The position numbers and the translations under genes are program-made. DNA of 10,947 nucleotides from an uncultured Bacilli bacterium (GTDB lineage: Bacteria > Bacillota_I > Bacilli_A > RFN20 > CAG-826), in NCBI GenBank assembly GCA_944358755.1, contig CALVRY010000033.1, forward strand, positions 1 through 10,947, read 5' to 3'. Of this stretch, positions 5,898 to 10,947 are shown piece after piece (the stretch's first letter is position 1; each line of letters starts with the position of its first letter). The notes beneath the pieces were generated by a model that was not told the origin of the DNA, did no database searches, and worked only from the letters and a program-made list of their open reading frames with translations.

Positions 5898-8009
5898 TTA
5901 AATATCAAGATTCTTAACGAACTTAGCGTTTTGTTCGATAAAGGTCGAACGTGGTTCGACATCTTCACCCATCAAATCGTTAAATACTTGATCTGCTGCA
6001 ACAGCATCATCTACAGTTACACGTAACATTTTTCTCACTTTTGGATCCATTGTTGTTTCTTCGAGTTGAGATGGATCCATTTCACCAAGACCTTTATATC
6101 TTTGATATGGATAACCAGGTTTTAAATCGAGTTCTTTTCTAATAACATTTAATTGTTCGTCATTATATGCATAATATGCTTTTCCTTTATATTCAACTTT
6201 ATATAGAGGAGGTTGAGCGATATAAACACAACCATGTTCAATTAAAGGTTTCATAAATCTATGGAAGAATGTTAAAAGTAAGATTCTAATGTGAGAACCA
6301 TCAACATCAGCATCAGTCATAATGACAATTTTATGGTATCTAATTTTCGTAATATCGAATTCTTCGCCATAACCAGCGCCAATCGCACTAATCATATTTC
6401 CGATTTCAGCGTTTTCAAAAATACGGTGAGCTTGTGCTTTTTGGACATTAAGAATTTTACCTCTTAAAGGCATGATAGCTTGAGTTTTTGGATCTCTACC
6501 TTGCTTTGCACTTCCACCAGCGGAATTACCTTCAACAATGAATAATTCGCATTCTTCAGGATTATTTGAACTACAATCTGCAAGTTTGCCAGGAAGAGTT
6601 GTTGGTTCTAAGACATCTTTTCTTCTCATGTTTTCTTTAGCAGCACGAGCAGCAAGTCTTCCATCGTATGCACTCTTTACCTTTTTGGTAATAGTCATCG
6701 CGATATCTTTATTTTCAAGTAAATATCTTTGGAATTGATCACCAAAAACCGTATTTACAATCTTTTTAACTTCAAGATTTCCAAGTTTTCCTTTAGTTTG
6801 TCCTTCATATTGAGGATTTGGGTGTTTAACCGAAATAATTGCGGTTAAACCTTCAAGACAATCTTCGAGTGTAATTCTTTCTTTGTCACTATCTTTTAAA
6901 ATTTTGTTATCTCTAGCGTAATTATTGATAACCCTAACAAGAGCTAAGTTAAAACCATCGACATGCATTCCACCATTTCCAGTAGAAACATTATTACAGA
7001 AAGAATAAACATTATGTGTGTAGCCTCTTGTATATTGAAGAGCAATTTCTACATAAATTGTCTCTTTGTTTCCGTTGTCATCAAAAATTTGAGCGCCTTC
7101 AGAATAAAAAACATTAGGGAATAATGAATCAGAATTTCTATTTACGTAAGTTACGTATTCTTTAATTCCGCCCTCAAAATGGAATTTATCTTCCAAAATT
7201 GGGTCCATTCTTAAATCACGAAGTTTAATTGTAACTCCTTTGTTTAAGAAAGCCATTTGTCTTAATCTATTTTTGATTGTTTCGTAAGAATAAACTGTTG
7301 TTTCTTTAAAAATCGTTGAATCTGGTTTAAAAGTAACTTTTGTGCCATGTTCTTCTGATGAGCAATCACCAATTCTTTTTAAAGGTTCAACTGTATGACC
7401 ACCATTTTCAAAGCGAATAAAGTAAACTCCACCATCTTTATGAACAGTAACTTCAAGCCATGAAGAAAGGGCGTTAACAACTGATGCACCAACACCATGT
7501 AATCCACCAGAAACTTTATAAACGCTTCCTTGGCCGAATTTACCACCAGCGTGCAATACTGTATAGACAGTTTCAACACCACTTAATTTAGTTTTTCCGA
7601 CAACGTCGACTGGAATACCTCTTCCATTATCCGTAACAGTTATAGTGTTATCAGGGTTGATATCGACCGAAATTGTGTCGCAATATCCAGCTAAAGCTTC
7701 ATCAATACCATTATCAACAATTTCCCAAACCAAATGATGGAGACCTGTTGATGATGTCGAGCCAATATACATACCAGGTCTTTTTCTAACTGCTTCAAGA
7801 CCTTCTAAAACTTGGATTGCGTTGCTGTCGTACTTTTCATCACCTTTTTCTAGTGCTCTTTCATCATTGATGTCAATGATTTCATCAGAAATTTTTGCAT
7901 CAATCCCTTCTTCTTGGTCATCAAAACCTTCATTTACATCGATTTTTTCATTAACCGTTTCTTCTTCGGTTTCTTGATCCTTTACTTCTTTCTTTTCTTC
8001 TTCCATCAT
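5898..8009 (-). CDS. gyrB: DNA gyrase subunit B
   Basis: This is the ATPase subunit of gyrase, 703 residues. Residues 1-57 are an acidic extension (many Glu/Asp) ahead of the normal start of the fold ('YDSNAIQVLEGLEAVRKRPGMYIGST'). GHKL motifs follow: E96 and N100 in 'EIVDNGIDEA' (E. coli E42/N46), D127-NGRGIP, GGLHGVG (168-174) and the transducer Lys in QTK (404-406). The TOPRIM domain has E493-G-N495-S and D566-A-D568-V-D570 for metal binding; N495 replaces the usual Asp. The C-terminal 'YKGLGEM' tail is typical. The loop normally reading EGGTH is NGGMH. AAGGAGG (8014-8020) lies only 4 nt from ATG 8009 but 7 nt from the adjacent ATG 8006, so initiation may occur at the second Met; no other Met precedes the fold. 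The recF TGA overlaps both, implying coupled translation. Confidence 0.97.
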   Translation of the reverse strand: MMEEEKKEVKDQETEEETVNEKIDVNEGFDDQEEGIDAKISDEIIDINDERALEKGDEKYDSNAIQVLEGLEAVRKRPGMYIGSTSSTGLHHLVWEIVDNGIDEALAGYCDTISVDINPDNTITVTDNGRGIPVDVVGKTKLSGVETVYTVLHAGGKFGQGSVYKVSGGLHGVGASVVNALSSWLEVTVHKDGGVYFIRFENGGHTVEPLKRIGDCSSEEHGTKVTFKPDSTIFKETTVYSYETIKNRLRQMAFLNKGVTIKLRDLRMDPILEDKFHFEGGIKEYVTYVNRNSDSLFPNVFYSEGAQIFDDNGNKETIYVEIALQYTRGYTHNVYSFCNNVSTGNGGMHVDGFNLALVRVINNYARDNKILKDSDKERITLEDCLEGLTAIISVKHPNPQYEGQTKGKLGNLEVKKIVNTVFGDQFQRYLLENKDIAMTITKKVKSAYDGRLAARAAKENMRRKDVLEPTTLPGKLADCSSNNPEECELFIVEGNSAGGSAKQGRDPKTQAIMPLRGKILNVQKAQAHRIFENAEIGNMISAIGAGYGEEFDITKIRYHKIVIMTDADVDGSHIRILLLTFFHRFMKPLIEHGCVYIAQPPLYKVEYKGKAYYAYNDEQLNVIRKELDLKPGYPYQRYKGLGEMDPSQLEETTMDPKVRKMLRVTVDDAVAADQVFNDLMGEDVEPRSTFIEQNAKFVKNLDI

Positions 8010-9070
8010 TCTTCCTCCTTAAGCTCCCTATCTATTAAATGATAATAATTTTTTGTAAAATATTGGCTTTTTGCGGTGTTTGTTATAAAAACTTGGTCAA
8101 ACGTTTCTAAAAATTCAATCAGGTTTTGTTCGTGATAATCATCAAGTTCACTTATTACATCATCTAAAACTATCACTGGTTTATTTTCTTTTGTTAGATA
8201 ATAGATTGATAAGATCAAACTAATTACGCTCATTCGATTTTCGCCTTGAGATCCATAAAGACTTACATCTTTTTCATCTATAAAAATCTTAAAATCATCT
8301 TTGTGTACACCAATCAAAGTTTGCTTTTTTATGAGCTCTTCATCTCTTACTTTTTCAAATTCTTTTTTTAAAAAATCCGTAATTTTTTCATTTTTTATGA
8401 AACTTTCGTAAAAAATATATAGTTTTTTAACTTTTTTCGTAATTTTTTGAAAAATTTCCGGGATTTTTTTATTAATTTCATCAATAAATTTCTTTCTATA
8501 AAGGTAAATTTCTTTATTTAACTCAATTAATTGATTCGTCAAAATATCAATTAATGTGTAGTTAATTTTATAAGCTTTAAAAGCATCGTTTCTTTCTTTA
8601 AGAATTTTTTCGTAAAGAGACAATATTTTTAAATATTTATCCGAAAGTTTTGAGATATAAATATTTAAAAATCTTCTTCTTTCTTTTGGCGATTCTTTTA
8701 AAAGATTGGTGTCTTTTGGAATAAAACTTACTACATTTATGAGTTTATTAATTTCGCTAATTTTAGAAATTTTCTTACCGTTTACAAGTATCTTTTTGCC
8801 TGTTTTATTGAATAAAATTTCAATCTTTTTTGAGGTCTCATTATCGATAATTTCTGCTAAAATCCTTGCAAAACCCTTGTCTTTTTCAATTAAATCACTA
8901 ATATCGCCGGTTCTAAACGACCTTGTTAAAGATAAAAAATATATCGCTTCAAGAATGTTAGTTTTACCACTTGCATTCTCTCCATAGATATAATTTATCC
9001 CTTTTCCAAAATCAGCTACTAAAGAGTCATAATTTCGAAAATTTTGTAATTCAAGTTTTCTTACAATCAT
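8006..9070 (-). CDS. recF: DNA replication and repair protein RecF
   Basis: RecF is an SMC-like ABC ATPase that, with RecO and RecR, loads RecA at single-strand gaps and junctions. The 354 residues are close to the family norm. Walker A is GENASGKT (30-37), followed by the RecF hallmark 'LTRSFRT' (48-54). 'GVHKDDF' (254-260) corresponds to the usual GPHRDDF, with Val for Pro. The ABC signature is GSQGE (273-277) and Walker B is 'PVIVLDDVISELDD' (298-311). The middle third (about 140-250) is Lys-rich and AT-biased, as expected for the coiled-coil-like lid region. ATG 9070 overlaps the yaaA TGA (ATGA) and has no strong Shine-Dalgarno, so it probably depends on translational coupling. Its own TGA overlaps the gyrB start. 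No Trp is present. Confidence 0.96.
   Translation of the reverse strand: MIVRKLELQNFRNYDSLVADFGKGINYIYGENASGKTNILEAIYFLSLTRSFRTGDISDLIEKDKGFARILAEIIDNETSKKIEILFNKTGKKILVNGKKISKISEINKLINVVSFIPKDTNLLKESPKERRRFLNIYISKLSDKYLKILSLYEKILKERNDAFKAYKINYTLIDILTNQLIELNKEIYLYRKKFIDEINKKIPEIFQKITKKVKKLYIFYESFIKNEKITDFLKKEFEKVRDEELIKKQTLIGVHKDDFKIFIDEKDVSLYGSQGENRMSVISLILSIYYLTKENKPVIVLDDVISELDDYHEQNLIEFLETFDQVFITNTAKSQYFTKNYYHLIDRELKEEE
8014..8020 (-). promoter_or_regulatory. Shine-Dalgarno of gyrB, inside the end of recF
   Basis: AAGGAGG on the minus strand encodes part of the Leu-Lys-Glu-Glu-Glu end of RecF and precedes two adjacent ATG codons. The spacing is 4 nt to ATG 8009 and 7 nt to ATG 8006. The second gives normal spacing and a TGATG stop/start overlap with recF, so the mature start may be one residue shorter than the longest frame. 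Confidence 0.7.
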
Positions 9071-9288
9071 TTATCTATTTCAAAGAACAAAGAGTCATCA
9101 ATAACAATTTGTGTGCCAGGATAAAGTTTTTTACCTCTCATCTTACAAACGTCACCATTAACAAAAATATTGTGTTCTAAAATATACTCCTTTGCTTCGC
9201 CTCCAAAAGAAATTACATCAGCGAATTTAAGAAATTGACCAAGTGTAATATATTCACTTGTTATTTTAACTTTCACAACTTTTGCCAT
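9067..9288 (-). CDS. rlbA: S4-domain RNA-binding protein, YaaA/RlbA family
   Basis: The 73-residue protein is a single S4 domain. 'EYITLGQFLKFADVISFGGEAK', 'FVNGD...RGKKLYPG' and the closing hydrophobic strand align along the whole length with Bacillus YaaA (renamed RlbA). In Bacilli this gene sits between dnaN and recF, exactly as here. Family members are linked to ribosome assembly or RNA binding; the precise RNA target is not shown by the sequence. A strong AAGGAG (9295-9300) lies 6 nt before ATG 9288. This is the first gene of the operon after the dnaN terminator. Its Shine-Dalgarno lies in the 3' arm of an 11-bp hairpin, so initiation may depend on where the transcript begins. It ends in TGA overlapping the recF ATG. 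Confidence 0.92.
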   Translation of the reverse strand: MAKVVKVKITSEYITLGQFLKFADVISFGGEAKEYILEHNIFVNGDVCKMRGKKLYPGTQIVIDDSLFFEIDK

Positions 9289-9320
9289 AAAAAACTCCTT
9301 TAATATTATATATTAAAGGA
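9289..9320 (-). repeat. 11-bp perfect inverted repeat covering the -10 and the yaaA Shine-Dalgarno, followed by T6
   Basis: Arms TCCTTTAATAT (minus strand 9320-9310) and ATATTAAAGGA (9306-9296) flank a 3-nt loop and are followed by G and TTTTTT (9294-9289), then the yaaA ATG. In DNA it is a near-symmetric AT-rich palindrome centred near the -10, as an operator could be. In RNA reading through from dnaN, it would pair the AAGGAG, or act as a weak terminator. Confidence 0.6.
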
Positions 9321-9333
9321 AGCTTATTTTAAA
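9305..9333 (-). promoter_or_regulatory. candidate promoter of the yaaA-recF-gyrBA operon
   Basis: A perfect -10 TATAAT (9305-9310) is preceded at 17 bp by TTTAAA (9328-9333), which matches four of six -35 bases. The predicted start near 9298 would give a 5' leader of only about 10 nt, beginning at the Shine-Dalgarno. The -35 overlaps the T-tract of the dnaN terminator, so termination and re-initiation are packed together. Confidence 0.6.
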
Positions 9334-9364
9334 GAAAAAACGACTACCCTTGTATAGGTAGTCG
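9331..9364 (-). terminator. intrinsic terminator of dnaN
   Basis: CGACTACC and GGTAGTCG (9341-9348 and 9357-9364) form a perfect 8-bp stem with an 8-nt loop. On the minus strand the stem is followed by TTTTTTCTTT (9331-9340). It begins 20 nt after the dnaN stop. There is no T-run on the plus-strand side, so it acts leftward. Confidence 0.9.
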
Positions 9365-9384
9365 AGTCTTTAACTTTTGTTCTT

Positions 9385-10509
9385 CTAATAAGTTCTAACA
9401 GGGGTTATTAAATGAACATTACTTGTATCGTTTTTATCAGTGATTGTGAATGGTTTCATTTCACCAACAAAAGAAATTAAAACGTCTTGACTTCCGAGTG
9501 CCTTAATCGCATCAACAACATAGTGATAATTGAAACTAATTTCTAATCTTTCGCCTGTATATCTGAATAGACTTAATATTTTTTCGCCGCTGCCAGAAAG
9601 TTGTGATTTTGAAGAAACAACTACGTTTCCTTCAACCATTGTAACTTTAACGATATTTTCTCTATCAAGAGTGAGCATTGCAACACTATTAATAGCGTTT
9701 AAAAAGTCGTTTGCGTTTACTTCGAGGTAGTAATAATAAGTCTTTGGGATGATATTTTTGACATTTGGATAATCACCGCCGATTAAATTCGTGATTATTT
9801 TCGAATTAGCATACTTAAATAAGATTTTTTTGTCGCTAACATATATTTCAATCTCTTTTTCGTTTTCGAGCGTTCTAGCGGCCTCTGAGAGTGTTTTAGC
9901 GTCAATATTGATTGAGAAAAGGTTTTGACAATCACTTGGTAATTCTTTTTTAGCAAGTCTAGATCCATCTGTTGCAATAAAAACTAAATTTGTGCCGTTG
10001 TTTTCAAAATTAACCGCTTTTAATTGAACTCTAGTGTTTTTTTGAGATGCAGCAAATGAAACTTGATTAACTGCTTCTTGGAATTTTTTAGCATCAATTA
10101 CGATTTTTGTACCAGTTTCTTCGAAGTTACAATCTGGATATTCTTCAAATCTAGTAACAGTTAATGAATATTTTGTATTGTTGTCATTTTCAAGTTTTGC
10201 TAAACCATCTTCAACAATTTCTAAAGTAATTTCGTCTCCATCAACTGTTTTAACGATTTCATTTAAAATTTTAGCGTTAATCAAAATTGAACCTTCTTTA
10301 TAATCGCGAATAATTTCTTTATCGTTTAAGACAAAAGGAATGAAAGCTTCAGAGAAAACTTCTCCGTTCCCTCCATATAAAACTAAACCTTCTTCATTTA
10401 CAACAAGAGCTAGATCTAAAAGAATTGGATTAGGGGAAGTTGTAGGAATAAATTTACTTGTTTGTGTAACTGCTTTTAAAAATTCATTTCTTTTAATTGT
10501 AAATTTCAT
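9385..10509 (-). CDS. dnaN: DNA polymerase III beta subunit (sliding clamp)
   Basis: DnaN forms the ring-shaped dimer that tethers DNA polymerase III and many repair proteins to DNA. The 374 residues fit the three-domain clamp, about 1-125, 127-245 and 246-374. Recognisable motifs are 'FEEYPDCNF' (121-129), 'FIATDGSRLAKKEL' (177-190), 'LIGGDYPNV' (242-250), 'FNYHYVVDAI' (326-335), 'MKPFTI' (351-356) and the C-terminal 'PVRTY', which lines the partner-binding cleft. The start MKFTIKRNEF matches family members. AGAGGT (acctc at 10520-10524) lies about 10 nt before the ATG, slightly long. The stop is TAG. It follows dnaA by 90 nt and is closed by a strong terminator, so dnaA-dnaN is a unit separate from yaaA onward. 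A TATAAA at 10534-10539 could give dnaN its own start. Confidence 0.97.
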   Translation of the reverse strand: MKFTIKRNEFLKAVTQTSKFIPTTSPNPILLDLALVVNEEGLVLYGGNGEVFSEAFIPFVLNDKEIIRDYKEGSILINAKILNEIVKTVDGDEITLEIVEDGLAKLENDNNTKYSLTVTRFEEYPDCNFEETGTKIVIDAKKFQEAVNQVSFAASQKNTRVQLKAVNFENNGTNLVFIATDGSRLAKKELPSDCQNLFSINIDAKTLSEAARTLENEKEIEIYVSDKKILFKYANSKIITNLIGGDYPNVKNIIPKTYYYYLEVNANDFLNAINSVAMLTLDRENIVKVTMVEGNVVVSSKSQLSGSGEKILSLFRYTGERLEISFNYHYVVDAIKALGSQDVLISFVGEMKPFTITDKNDTSNVHLITPVRTY

Positions 10510-10534
10510 AAATAATATTACCTCTTTTTAATAT

Positions 10535-10568
10535 TTATAATAATAAGCGTTGTGGATTATGTGGAAAT
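10535..10568 (-). promoter_or_regulatory. candidate origin unwinding element: two DnaA-box-like sites, GC cluster and TTA triplets
   Basis: On the minus strand two 9-mers lie head to tail: ATTTCCACA (10560-10568) and TAATCCACA (10551-10559). Against TTWTNCACA each has one mismatch. They are followed by ACGC (10547-10550) and three TTA triplets (10538-10546), then AT-only sequence. Bacillus-type origins have DnaA boxes, a short GC-rich spacer and DnaA-trios (3'-[G/A]A[T/A]-5' on the opposite strand) in the same dnaA-dnaN gap. The boxes also lie where a -35 for the TATAAA at 10534-10539 would be, so they could regulate dnaN. Function is inferred from position and pattern. Confidence 0.5.
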
Positions 10569-10599
10569 CTCTAGATGAAGAAATTTCTAAATTAAATAA

Positions 10600-10947
10600 T
10601 TACGATGAAATGCGCTTTTTTAACTCAGCAATAGCTGTTTGAGTTTGCACATCAGTTTTCAACATTTTGTCGATTTTTTCAACAGAGTGCATGATTGTTG
10701 TGTGGTCTCTTCCACTAAATACAGCGCCAATTTTCTTTAAAGGAAGATTCAATAAATCTCTAAATAAATAAATCGCGACGTGCCTTGCGTTAACAATATT
10801 TCCGGATTTAATTTTGCCAGTAATTTGACTCACACTTAGCGAATAATAAGAACTTACAGCGTTTAAAATTTTTTGTTCGGTGACTTTACTGTTTGCATCA
10901 CTTACATCAACCATTGATTGAAGAGCTTCTGTGCAAAGCTTTAAATC
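10600..10947 (-). CDS. dnaA: chromosomal replication initiator protein DnaA, C-terminal part (5' end beyond the window)
   Basis: The open frame continues to the right edge, giving 115 residues of DnaA. This is the end of the AAA+ lid and all of domain IV, which binds DnaA boxes. Visible are 'KILNAVSSYYSLSVSQITGK', the basic-loop/helix segment 'NIVNARHVAIYLFRDL' and the signature 'GRDHTTIMHSVEKI', whose Asp-His-Thr-Thr residues contact DNA. The Arg/Lys-rich loop before NIVNAR reads KIKSG, whereas many DnaA proteins have KSRKR, so it is less basic. An ATG at 10914 is internal, because the frame upstream encodes further normal DnaA residues. The gene ends in TAA, and no terminator is seen before dnaN, so the two are probably co-transcribed. 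Confidence 0.96.
   Translation of the reverse strand, partial: DLKLCTEALQSMVDVSDANSKVTEQKILNAVSSYYSLSVSQITGKIKSGNIVNARHVAIYLFRDLLNLPLKKIGAVFSGRDHTTIMHSVEKIDKMLKTDVQTQTAIAELKKRISS

Noticed and set aside
8006..8008. TGA as a Trp codon, as in many mollicutes
   Set aside because: TGA ends recF and yaaA exactly at the next gene's start, every Trp in recognised genes is TGG, and no long gene has an internal TGA.
10564..10587. Imperfect hairpin (GAAATTTC with GAGATTTC) after dnaA as a terminator
   Set aside because: AT-rich 8-bp stem with a G-U pair and no following T-run; it overlaps a DnaA-box-like site, so it is not convincing as a terminator.
10600..10914. Short 104-codon DnaA starting at ATG 10914
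   Set aside because: The frame stays open upstream to the window edge and encodes normal DnaA residues; the Met is internal.
1..10947. CRISPR array, insertion sequence or phage genes
   Set aside because: No regularly spaced repeats, transposase, integrase or terminal inverted repeats were seen; the window is almost fully occupied by conserved housekeeping genes.

Overview
The window looks like the oriC-proximal housekeeping block of a very AT-rich, low-GC Gram-positive bacterium (Bacilli or a Mollicutes-like lineage). The evidence is the gene order dnaA-dnaN-yaaA(rlbA)-recF-gyrB-gyrA, followed nearby by serS, a small SRP RNA and tadA, as in Bacillus and Staphylococcus. The standard genetic code fits. 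All five Trp codons in the recognised genes are TGG, no long gene has an internal TGA, and yaaA and recF end in TGA. This argues against a UGA=Trp mycoplasma and suits an Acholeplasma/Erysipelotrichales/RF39-type lineage. The lineage is an inference.

Layout, right to left (nearly everything is on the minus strand, so it is read leftward and co-directional with a fork leaving oriC). The 3' part of dnaA enters at the right edge. The 90-bp dnaA-dnaN gap carries two adjacent DnaA-box-like 9-mers, a short GC cluster and three TTA triplets, resembling the unwinding module of Bacillus-type origins. dnaN follows and ends at a clear intrinsic terminator. A new promoter overlaps that terminator's T-tract, and an 11-bp hairpin covers its -10 and the yaaA Shine-Dalgarno. 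The transcription unit yaaA-recF-gyrB-gyrA-(glycosyltransferase-like)-serS then runs with very small gaps: yaaA/recF share 4 bp, recF/gyrB overlap at stop/start, and the glycosyltransferase-like gene and serS are 3 bp apart. SRP RNA comes next, with its own -10 and a stem plus U-tract end, then tadA. On the plus strand at the left end is an AbrB/MazE-like gene with an in-frame TAG at codon 10. A weak AT-only palindrome separates it from convergent tadA.

Functionally the block couples replication initiation (DnaA), processivity (DnaN), repair of stalled or gapped DNA (RecF), supercoiling (GyrA/GyrB), ribosome biogenesis (S4 protein), decoding (SerS, TadA) and membrane targeting (SRP RNA). I see no obvious new defence or mobile system. 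The points most worth a second look are the candidate origin element, the promoter/hairpin switch before yaaA, unusual residues at the drug-pocket positions of both gyrase subunits, acidic N-terminal extensions on both subunits, the orphan glycosyltransferase-like gene inside the operon, and the interrupted AbrB-like gene.
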